A stretch of DNA of 32,610 nt from Nitrospirae bacterium CG02_land_8_20_14_3_00_41_53. GTDB taxonomy: Bacteria; Nitrospirota; Thermodesulfovibrionia; Thermodesulfovibrionales; SM23-35. Below, piece after piece: positions 22,973-29,263 of this stretch. A program made the translations under genes and the position numbers. The stretch's first letter is position 1. The number at the start of each line of letters is the position of its first letter. The notes under the pieces were generated by a model. It saw nothing but the letters and a program-made list of their open reading frames with translations. It did not search any database and was not told the origin of the DNA. The stretch covers positions 1 to 32,610 of the forward strand of contig PEUB01000045.1 in NCBI GenBank assembly GCA_002780895.1, written 5' to 3'.

Positions 22973-23164
22973 GGCATATAAGTTCCCTGCAACATTGCAA
23001 TTAGTTAAATTTTCTACTAAAGAAAAAATCTGACGATCTGAGAAACCTGAAACAAGTCAGAAGGATGTTAAATTAAAACGGTAGTTCAAAATTTGAGAAC
23101 AACTGTTCACAATATAGGATCGTTTACAAAAATGCATTATATGTTCTTAAATGTAATTTTTTTG
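22973..23164. other. intergenic region between divergent operons
   Basis: There is no gene between the ArsP-like permease and the HTH-nucleotidyltransferase gene (about 290 nt in all). Besides the two promoters it holds GAAC-aact-GTTC (23097-23108), a short perfect-arm palindrome of the GAACN4GTTC type. It is preceded by a weaker GTTC...GAAC repeat. These may be regulator sites; which protein binds them is unknown. Confidence 0.4.
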
Positions 23165-23193
23165 TTGACAAATAAGATTTATTGTTGTATAAA
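23165..23193 (+). promoter_or_regulatory. sigma-70 promoter of HTH-nucleotidyltransferase gene
   Basis: TTGACA (23165-23170), a 17-nt spacer and TATAAA (23188-23193) form a near-consensus promoter. The -10 lies in the 12-bp palindrome TATAAATTTATA (23188-23199), which could be a self-repression site. The ATG follows about 17 nt after the -10, so the 5' leader is very short. Confidence 0.7.
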
Positions 23194-23210
23194 TTTATAC
23201 AGGTGAGTAA

Positions 23211-23756
23211 ATGTTAAAAAGTTTGTTTTCATCATCAATAAGGGCTGATGTTCTCTCACTGCTTCTGAACAGCCCCGATGAACAGTTCTACATTAGGGAG
23301 ATAGCTAAGCTCCTCAGAAAAAATCCATCTGGTGTGAAGAGGGAGCTCGACAACCTTGAGAAGATGGGTATACTGACCAGCGAAAAGATTGTCAACCTCA
23401 AATATTTTCAGGCAAATAAGGATTCACCTCTGTTCTCTGAACTAAAAAATCTTATAACAAAGTCTCTTGGCCTGCCAGGTGCACTTAAAGCAGTCTTAAG
23501 GGCTTCTGGTGCAAAGGCTGCTTTTATTTATGGGTCTTATGCAGAAGGGAATGATGTAGATAGCGTAGACCTTTTTGTTGTTGGTGCATTACCATCACTT
23601 GCAAAAGAACTTAAGGATCTTGAAAGAAGGTTTGATCAAAAGATTGACTGTATTATGATGGATGAAGATGAATACAGACTCAAGAAGAAAAAACGCGATT
23701 CTAATCTGAAAAAAATTTTATCAGGCAAAAGGATTACCCTGATAGGCAGACTTTGA
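23211..23756 (+). CDS. winged-helix regulator with nucleotidyltransferase-like domain
   Basis: A 181-residue protein. The N-terminal ~75 residues form a winged helix (FYIREIAKLLRKNPSGVKREL, with the turn LEKMGILTSEKIVNLKYFQ). The rest is a MNT/pol-beta-like nucleotidyltransferase fold with FIYGSYAEGNDVDSVDLFVV. The usual GSxxxGxxxxxSDxD triad reads SVDLF, so the second acidic residue of the DxD is replaced by Leu. Catalysis is doubtful and the domain may serve as a ligand sensor. Such fused proteins are usually annotated as transcriptional regulators. AGGTGAG precedes the ATG. It probably controls its own promoter and the small Lys-rich ORF downstream. Confidence 0.85.
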   Translation: MLKSLFSSSIRADVLSLLLNSPDEQFYIREIAKLLRKNPSGVKRELDNLEKMGILTSEKIVNLKYFQANKDSPLFSELKNLITKSLGLPGALKAVLRASGAKAAFIYGSYAEGNDVDSVDLFVVGALPSLAKELKDLERRFDQKIDCIMMDEDEYRLKKKKRDSNLKKILSGKRITLIGRL

Positions 23757-23768
23757 GCACAGAGAGTT

Positions 23769-23795
23769 CCGCACTTCCATAGTAGGAAAGTGCGG
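23769..23795 (+). other. hairpin between regulator and Lys-rich ORF
   Basis: CCGCACTTcc-atagta-ggaAAGTGCGG forms a stem of at least 8 bp (longer with one bulge) 12 nt after the regulator stop and 22 nt before the next ATG. There is no T-run, so it is more likely an RNA processing, stability or attenuation element than a terminator. Confidence 0.5.
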
Positions 23796-23817
23796 CTTGA
23801 AAGGGGGTGAATATTTA

Positions 23818-23880
23818 ATGGCAAAGGCAGCTAAGAAAGCAGCTAAAAAGGCAACAAAGAAGACCGCAAAGAAGAAATAA
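23818..23880 (+). CDS. 20-residue Lys/Ala-rich histone-H1-like peptide
   Basis: This ORF is missed by the track for length. AAAGGGGGTG lies 7 nt upstream of the ATG, and the 20 codons read MAKAAKKAAKKATKKTAKKK before TAA. It consists only of Met, Ala, Lys and Thr, like the AKKA repeats of bacterial histone-H1-like proteins. It is highly basic, probably helical and likely to bind nucleic acid or acidic surfaces. A strong terminator follows 30 nt later, so it is the last gene of the short operon. The clean ribosome binding site argues that it is translated. Confidence 0.65.
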   Translation: MAKAAKKAAKKATKKTAKKK

Positions 23881-23910
23881 GTTTCCTCCACACGCTCACA
23901 CATCTTTTTG

Positions 23911-23943
23911 GGCTGGAGAAGAAATTCTCCAGCCTCCCCTTTT
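23911..23943 (+). terminator. intrinsic terminator
   Basis: GGCTGGAGAA-gaaa-TTCTCCAGCC is a perfect 10-bp stem with a GAAA loop, followed by tccccTTTT. It ends the regulator/Lys-rich transcript and could also act on lpxC transcripts coming from the other side. Confidence 0.9.
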
Positions 23944-24021
23944 GCGGTCTTCTACATTATGAAACTAGATTCTGTTGAAAAATTCAAGTAAAATTTGTAA
24001 GTTCTTGATAAATAAGTTTTT

Positions 24022-24900
24022 TTATGTGTAAATCAATGCTGGTTGTTGGTCGACTTCTGAAATTAACTCCCAGTAATCTGGGTGTGAAAGTAGCTTTTTC
24101 AGGAACTTCATGTTTGTAGTATGCCCTGACTTATTCGCTATGATATGACCATAAATCGGGAATCCTGATAAAGATAGGTCGCCGATTAGGTCCAGTATTT
24201 TATGGCGGACAAATTCGTCTTTAAACCTTAAACCTGATGAATTTAATATACCGCTTTCACCAAGTATTATAGCGTTGTCAAAAGAACCGCCCATTGCGAA
24301 CCCATTAGCTTTCAGGTATTCAACATCCTTAAGAAATCCGAAGGTCCGTGCAGGGGCTATCTCCATTGCAAAGTTTTCCTCCGTAAGCTCCAGGCTCAGA
24401 TTTTGCTCTCCAAGTAGATAGTGATTAAAATGGATTCTGTATGTTACATGCAACCCGTTATGGGGAAGGGCTGCAATCTCAGCATGACCATCGGTAAGGA
24501 CTACCGGGTTTGTTATCCTTATATATGGTCTTTTTTTACTCTGTTTTGCAATTCCACCTTTAAGGATTAGGCTTGTTAGTTCCATTGAGCTTCCGTCGAG
24601 GATTGGAATTTCTGGACCGTTTACTTCTACGATCAGATTATCTATCCCGAGGCCAGCAAGGGCAGCAAGGATATGTTCAACAGTCCTGATCTTTATTCCA
24701 TTATATCCGAGAGTAGTCGAAAAGGCGGTATCTGTAACTGAACCAATAGATGCCTTTATTGCTAATTCCTTATCAGTCCTTATAAATATTATACCTGTAT
24801 CCCTCGGTGCCGGCTTAAGGTAGACCTTCGAATACCGCCCTGTATGAAGCCCGATACCTTCAAAACTCACTTCCTGTTTTAATGTTCTTTGTAAACGCAT
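24022..24900 (-). CDS. lpxC: UDP-3-O-acyl-N-acetylglucosamine deacetylase
   Basis: LpxC is a zinc amidase and the committed step of lipid A synthesis; it confirms a Gram-negative outer membrane. The zinc ligands are seen in TVEHILAALAGLGIDN (H76) and EFVRHKILDLIGDL (H233, D237), and the catalytic His in SGHTTN (about H260). The length of 292 residues is close to the usual ~300. It stands alone on the minus strand. No good Shine-Dalgarno is visible before the ATG, but the candidate sigma-54 promoter 43 nt upstream is striking. Confidence 0.97.
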   Translation of the reverse strand: MRLQRTLKQEVSFEGIGLHTGRYSKVYLKPAPRDTGIIFIRTDKELAIKASIGSVTDTAFSTTLGYNGIKIRTVEHILAALAGLGIDNLIVEVNGPEIPILDGSSMELTSLILKGGIAKQSKKRPYIRITNPVVLTDGHAEIAALPHNGLHVTYRIHFNHYLLGEQNLSLELTEENFAMEIAPARTFGFLKDVEYLKANGFAMGGSFDNAIILGESGILNSSGLRFKDEFVRHKILDLIGDLSLSGFPIYGHIIANKSGHTTNMKFLKKLLSHPDYWELISEVDQQPALIYT

Positions 24901-24942
24901 AGTTTGTTCGATTAAAATTTAGTGAAAGTATGATTAAAGAAA

Positions 24943-24957
24943 GCAAATATAGTGCCA
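24943..24957 (-). promoter_or_regulatory. sigma-54 (-24/-12) promoter of lpxC
   Basis: On the minus strand CTGGCAC-tatat-TTGCT matches the RpoN consensus (TGGCAC-N5-TTGC) with exactly 10 nt between GG and GC. Transcription would start about 12 nt downstream, leaving a leader of about 32 nt before the lpxC ATG. An NtrC-type activator is encoded 1 kb away on the other strand. Confidence 0.75.
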
Positions 24958-25203
24958 GCAGAACCACAAAAAGTTTTTGATTTTTATAGAGCTCGGATTA
25001 TGTTCGACATGGGCTTTTAAAGGAGTTCTCGCAAAAAATTAAAGTCCCCTTTGGTTTAATTAAAAAAGTTAGATATATATAGATGTGTTGTCTGTTGTCA
25101 ATAAAGTGTGTAATATTTAACACAGTGCTATACCTTACTCCAGCCTGATATGTTAAAATTTCATCTGATGATTTAGACTATATAAGGAGATTAATATATT
25201 ATA
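24958..25203. other. lpxC-mtnP intergenic region with possible activator site
   Basis: The A/T-rich region between the divergent genes has no ORF. The inverted repeat TGTGT-aatattta-ACACA (25107-25124) lies about 180 bp upstream of the predicted lpxC transcription start, a typical distance for an enhancer bound by an NtrC-type protein. No convincing sigma-70 promoter for mtnP is seen. AAGGAG precedes the mtnP ATG with a rather long (about 14 nt) spacer. Confidence 0.4.
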
Positions 25204-25983
25204 ATGATAGGAGTAATAGGAGGGAGTGGGCTTTATGAGATTGAAGGAGTTGTTATTAATGAGGTTAAAAAGATCTCAACACCCTTTGGAGATCCCTCTG
25301 ATTCTTACAGGATTGCTGAGTTTTCAGGGCAGGCGGTTGCATTTCTCCCAAGACATGGTTCACCACATCATATCCCTCCCCATAAGATAAACTACAGGGC
25401 AAACATATGGGGGTTCAAAAAACTTGGCGTGGAAAGGATTATATCATTGGGCGCTGTCGGGAGTTTAAGTCCTGAAATAGGGCCTGGAACAATTATTGTT
25501 CCTGATCAGATTATAGATATGACAAAAGGCAGGGATTCAACATTTTTTGATGGTAATGGAGTCGCACATATAGACTTTACAGAGCCATATTGCCCTGTGT
25601 TGAGAGCATCTATTTTTGGAGCCGGCAAGAAATCAGGAATAGAATTAAAGAAATCAGGGACATATGTATGTGTGAATGGTCCAAGGCTTGAGACTAAGGC
25701 TGAGATAAAATTTTTTTCCGGCATTGGCGCTGATATTATAGGGATGACAGCAATGCCTGAGGCATCGCTTGTAAGGGAAACAGAACTCTGTTTTGCTGGT
25801 ATTAATGTTGTTACAAACTATGCCGCAGGGATAACAGAAAAAAGACTAACAACAACAGAGGTTATAGAGGTGATGAAAAGAACATCTGTACGACTTAAGG
25901 AACTAGTAAAAGAGGCGTTTAATCTTATCCCGGTTGAAAGAAAATGCGCCTGTAAAGAAGCCCTTAAAGAAGCGAGGATGTGA
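25204..25983 (+). CDS. mtnP: MTA/purine nucleoside phosphorylase family enzyme
   Basis: A 259-residue member of the MTAP/PNP family, which splits a purine nucleoside with phosphate. It has IGVIGGSGLYEIEG, LPRHGSPHHIPPHKINYRAN, NGPRLETKAEI and GMTAMPEASLVRE. The base-contact segment reads VVTNYAAG (N205). In the family Asp here goes with adenine (MTA) and Asn with 6-oxopurines, so methylthioinosine or inosine/guanosine may be the real substrate. The C-terminal tail is Cys/Lys rich (RKCACKEALK). The response-regulator gene follows after 7 nt, so the two are probably cotranscribed. Confidence 0.9.
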   Translation: MIGVIGGSGLYEIEGVVINEVKKISTPFGDPSDSYRIAEFSGQAVAFLPRHGSPHHIPPHKINYRANIWGFKKLGVERIISLGAVGSLSPEIGPGTIIVPDQIIDMTKGRDSTFFDGNGVAHIDFTEPYCPVLRASIFGAGKKSGIELKKSGTYVCVNGPRLETKAEIKFFSGIGADIIGMTAMPEASLVRETELCFAGINVVTNYAAGITEKRLTTTEVIEVMKRTSVRLKELVKEAFNLIPVERKCACKEALKEARM

Positions 25984-25990
25984 ATATTAT

Positions 25991-27361
25991 ATGGAGACTA
26001 TTCTTGTAGTAGAAGATAAAGAATCAATGGCAGATATGCTCAGGGAGACCCTTGAATCTGAAGGCTACAAGGTCATCTCTGCCAGAGATGGTATGGAAGG
26101 TATAAGACATCTGGAAGAGGACAAAATAGACCTTGTACTGACAGACCTTAAACTTCCCAAAAAAGACGGTATAGATATCCTTAAGGCATCTAAAGAAGAA
26201 AATCAGCTCATACCTGTTATTGTCATGACAGCTTACGGATCTGTTGAAATAGCTGTAGCAGCCATGAAAGGGGGCGCCTTTGACTTTATTACAAAACCTT
26301 TTGATACAGATCACCTCCTTATGCTGATAAAGAGGGCTCTTGAGACACAGAGACTTTTTACAGAGAACATCCTGTTAAAAGAGGAGTTTGCATCAAAACT
26401 CAGATTTCCAAGGATTATTGGCAGAAGTAAGAAAATTACTGATGTTGCACAAATAGTGCAGAAGGTTGCACCTACAAAGACAACGGTGCTTCTGCTTGGC
26501 GAAAGCGGAACAGGCAAAGAGCTTTTTGCGAGGGCGATACATAACCTGAGTGACAGGCAAAATTATCCATTTGTGCCGATTAATTGTGCTGCGATACCGA
26601 GAGACCTCCTCGAGTCAGAGCTTTTCGGCCATGAAAAAGGTTCTTTTACAGGAGCAGATGCAAAGAAGCTCGGTAAGTTTGAGCTTGCTGATAAAGGTAC
26701 TATATTTCTCGATGAAGTCGGCGATATGGATCTGACAATACAGTCAAAGCTTCTCAGGGCGATTGAAGAAGGGGAGATAGAGAGGGTAGGAGCCCCCAGG
26801 GCTATTAAGGTTGATGTAAGGATCGTTGCAGCAAGCAATAAGGATCTTGAAAAGGCGGTTGAGGATAAAAAATTCAGGGATGACCTTTATTACAGGTTAA
26901 ATGTATTCCCGATAAGGATACCACCCTTGAGGGAGAGGAGAGAAGATATTCCATTGCTTGTCGAATACATAATAAATAAATACTGCCTTGAGATAAAGAC
27001 TCCTGTAAAGAGTATTTCAAAAGAGGCGCTTGATATACTTATGAACTATCACTGGAAGGGGAATGTTAGGGAGCTTGAGAACGCTATAGAAAGAGCGGTT
27101 ATTCTTTGTGATGGAGACGTGATTACCCCTGAGCATTTTGTTCTTAGCAAACAGTCTATTTTCGAGTCAGCTAAAAGATCTCTATCTAAAGAGGGAACCC
27201 TCGAAACTGTAGCAAAGGAGGCATCGAGGATAGCAGAGACCCAGAGGATTGTTAGTGCCCTAAGGGAGACAAGGGGCAATAAAAGTAAGGCAGCCGAAAT
27301 ACTTCAGGTGAGCTACAAGACACTTCTTACAAAGATCAAGGAATACGGCATTGAAGCTTGA
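25991..27361 (+). CDS. NtrC-family sigma-54-dependent response regulator
   Basis: A 456-residue three-domain regulator. The receiver domain spans residues 1-120 with VVEDKE acidic residues, phospho-acceptor D52 (LVLTDLKLPKKDG) and K102 (ITKPFD). The AAA+ sigma-54 interaction domain has Walker A GESGTGKE, the loop KGSFTGA (consensus GAFTGA) and Walker B GTIFLDEVGD. A Fis-type helix-turn-helix (GNKSKAAEILQVSYKTLLTKI) forms the C-terminus. The start at ATG 25991 (METILVVEDK) fits the receiver domain; the longer ORF start lies inside mtnP. No histidine kinase is in the window. The predicted sigma-54 promoter of lpxC is an obvious candidate target. Confidence 0.95.
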   Translation: METILVVEDKESMADMLRETLESEGYKVISARDGMEGIRHLEEDKIDLVLTDLKLPKKDGIDILKASKEENQLIPVIVMTAYGSVEIAVAAMKGGAFDFITKPFDTDHLLMLIKRALETQRLFTENILLKEEFASKLRFPRIIGRSKKITDVAQIVQKVAPTKTTVLLLGESGTGKELFARAIHNLSDRQNYPFVPINCAAIPRDLLESELFGHEKGSFTGADAKKLGKFELADKGTIFLDEVGDMDLTIQSKLLRAIEEGEIERVGAPRAIKVDVRIVAASNKDLEKAVEDKKFRDDLYYRLNVFPIRIPPLRERREDIPLLVEYIINKYCLEIKTPVKSISKEALDILMNYHWKGNVRELENAIERAVILCDGDVITPEHFVLSKQSIFESAKRSLSKEGTLETVAKEASRIAETQRIVSALRETRGNKSKAAEILQVSYKTLLTKIKEYGIEA

Positions 27362-27394
27362 CAGTACATTTCCTGTAGAATTATCATAAAATAA

Positions 27395-27788
27395 TGTTAT
27401 CTGCTCATTGCGGGCATGGAAAGGAGGTGATTAAAAGATGATAGGGATGGATTTTATAAGCTTCTTAATCCTGCTAATCATCGCTGCTGTAGTGGCTGCG
27501 GTTCTGCATTATGGGCTCAAATACTATGTAATTCCGGGATTAGGTTCCTATTTGTCCAAAGTCGTGATTGGCTGGATTGGTGCATGGCTTGGCAGTCCTG
27601 TATTTGGAAACTGGTTTAAAGGAGTTTGTTATGGTGAAGTCTACATTATCCCCGCCGTCCTGGGTTCACTCGCTCTGTTAGCTCTTGTTGTAGATGCTGG
27701 TAAGACCTTTGTTGGCAAGAAAGAGTAAGTAGGGGATAAATCTTCAAAATTCATTTTGATAAGGAAATGCCCGCAACAGCAGATAACA
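27395..27788. repeat. inverted repeats flanking a small membrane-protein gene
   Basis: TGTTATCTGCTcaTTGCGGGCA (27395-27416) and TGCCCGCAAcAGCAGATAACA (27768-27788) are inverted copies matching at 20 of about 22 positions. They bracket one gene (27438-27728). The pair may be terminal repeats of a small mobile cassette, or may fold the whole mRNA into a long stem. No target-site duplication is obvious. Confidence 0.7.
27438..27728 (+). CDS. small membrane protein, GlsB/YeaQ/YmgE-like
   Basis: A 96-residue protein with three hydrophobic segments (FLILLIIAAVVAAVLHYGL; VVIGWIGAWLGSPVFG; YIIPAVLGSLALLALVV). The IGWIGAWLGSP...IIPAVLGS pattern resembles the transglycosylase-associated/GlsB small membrane family, whose function is poorly known. 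AAAGGAGGTGATTAAAAG precedes the ATG, the best ribosome binding site in the area, suggesting high expression. It lies between inverted repeats. Confidence 0.8.
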   Translation: MIGMDFISFLILLIIAAVVAAVLHYGLKYYVIPGLGSYLSKVVIGWIGAWLGSPVFGNWFKGVCYGEVYIIPAVLGSLALLALVVDAGKTFVGKKE

Positions 27789-27845
27789 GCAGGCTAAAAG
27801 AAAAAATATATTATGGCAAATGCTATCGCACTTCTTTTAGCCTGC
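27789..27845 (+). other. 13-bp perfect inverted repeat
   Basis: GCAGGCTAAAAGA (27789-27801) and TCTTTTAGCCTGC (27833-27845) pair perfectly around a 31-nt loop, directly after the right flanking repeat and 40 nt before yebC. There is no T-run after the stem, so it is a structural element or repeat rather than a plain terminator. Confidence 0.75.
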
Positions 27846-27885
27846 GCCCGTTATATATACAAAATAATCTTTCCGGAGGGGTAGA

Positions 27886-28641
27886 GTGTCTGGTCATTCC
27901 AAATGGGCGCAGATTAAACACAAAAAAGCAAGTACCGATGCAAAGAGGGGGAAAGTTTTTACCAAGATCGTCAAGGAGATCTCAATTGCCGCACGACTTG
28001 GCGGCGGAGACCTTACAGGAAATCCGAGGCTGAGGACAGCGGTAGAAAAGGCAAAAGAAGTAAACATGCCGAATGACAATATAAAGAGGGCGATCATGAA
28101 AGGTACAGGCGAGCTCCCGGGAGTGTCTTACGAAGAAGCTATCTATGAAGGGTATGGGCCTGGCGGTGCTGCTATACTTGTTGAGGTGCTTACCGATAAT
28201 AAGAACAGGACAAGCCCGGAGATAAGGCATAGCATGACAAAGCACGGGGGGAATATGGGTGAGGCCGGATGTGTGGCCTGGATGTTTGAAAAGAAAGGCT
28301 ATATCCTGATTGAAAAGACAAAGATTGATGAGGATACGCTTATGTCGGTTGCTCTTGACGCTGGCGCTGAGGACATGAAAAATGATTCAAAAGAGGATAA
28401 CTATGAAATTGTTACAATGCCTGAGCATATGGGTAAGGTAAATGCTGCCATAGAGGCAGCCGGGATACCCGTTTCCCTTGCGGAGATAACCATGCTCCCG
28501 AAAAATTATGCTACCGTTGACGAGAAGCAGGCAGAGCAGATAATGAGGCTTATCGAAGCGCTTGAAGACAACGAAGATGTTCAGAATGTTTATACTAACG
28601 TTGACATCCCTGATGAGGTGATTGCAAAGGTTGGGAAGTGA
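27886..28641 (+). CDS. yebC: YebC/PmpR-family protein
   Basis: A 251-residue protein starting [20 protein letters not shown], the family signature, followed by [26 protein letters not shown] and the acidic GYGPGGAA segment. The length is typical. YebC proteins were called transcriptional regulators and are now also linked to relief of ribosome stalling at polyproline stretches. The start is GTG with GGAGGGG close upstream. It begins a tight run with DUF502 (1 nt gap), glmU and glmS. Confidence 0.96.
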   Translation: MSGHSKWAQIKHKKASTDAKRGKVFTKIVKEISIAARLGGGDLTGNPRLRTAVEKAKEVNMPNDNIKRAIMKGTGELPGVSYEEAIYEGYGPGGAAILVEVLTDNKNRTSPEIRHSMTKHGGNMGEAGCVAWMFEKKGYILIEKTKIDEDTLMSVALDAGAEDMKNDSKEDNYEIVTMPEHMGKVNAAIEAAGIPVSLAEITMLPKNYATVDEKQAEQIMRLIEALEDNEDVQNVYTNVDIPDEVIAKVGK

Positions 28642-28642
28642 T

Positions 28643-29263
28643 ATGCATACTTCTATCCGTGCTACTTTCAAGAGACGATTCCTTGCCGGACTCCTGATAT
28701 CAATCCCTGCCATCATCACCTTTCTTGTAATATGGTGGTTTTTCAAGTTCGTTGACGGCCTGCTTGAACCTTTTTACTATAAGATGCTCGGTTATCATGT
28801 ACCTGGCCTTGGATTCATCTCGACAATAGTCCTTATATTTATTGTAGGTATCATCTCGACAAATGTTTTCGGTAGAAGGATTATCGAATCCTTCGAACAT
28901 ATTATTCTCAAGATACCGGTATTGAAAGGGATATACACAGCGGTTAAACAGCTCGTCGACGCTTTTTCACCCGAAAGTAAGGTGTCTTCGTTCAAACATT
29001 TTGTAATTGTTGAGTACCCGAGACCTAGTGTCTATGCATATGGGTTTCTCACAAAGGAATGCGTAATGAAAACAGAGAGGGACGGCATGGAGACTGGCCT
29101 GAAGGCTGTTTATATTCCCACGAACCTTATCTATTTCGGTGAAATAGCACTTTTCCGTGATGAACATATTTTTTTCACCGATATTTCGATAGAGGACGGT
29201 ATTAAGATTATCCTTTCTGGAGGAATTGCAACTCCGGCGAAGATATCAGAGGTAAAGAAATGA
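28643..29263 (+). CDS. DUF502 family membrane protein
   Basis: A 206-residue protein with two N-terminal transmembrane helices (LAGLLISIPAIITFLVIWWF; FISTIVLIFIVGIISTNVFG), then IPVLKGIYTAVKQLVDAF and a soluble beta-rich domain (VEYPRPSVYAYGFLT), the DUF502 pattern. Function is unknown; family members are usually in the envelope. I choose ATG 28643, 1 nt after the yebC stop, over the TTG used in the ORF track. Its stop overlaps the glmU start (ATGA). Confidence 0.92.
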   Translation: MHTSIRATFKRRFLAGLLISIPAIITFLVIWWFFKFVDGLLEPFYYKMLGYHVPGLGFISTIVLIFIVGIISTNVFGRRIIESFEHIILKIPVLKGIYTAVKQLVDAFSPESKVSSFKHFVIVEYPRPSVYAYGFLTKECVMKTERDGMETGLKAVYIPTNLIYFGEIALFRDEHIFFTDISIEDGIKIILSGGIATPAKISEVKK

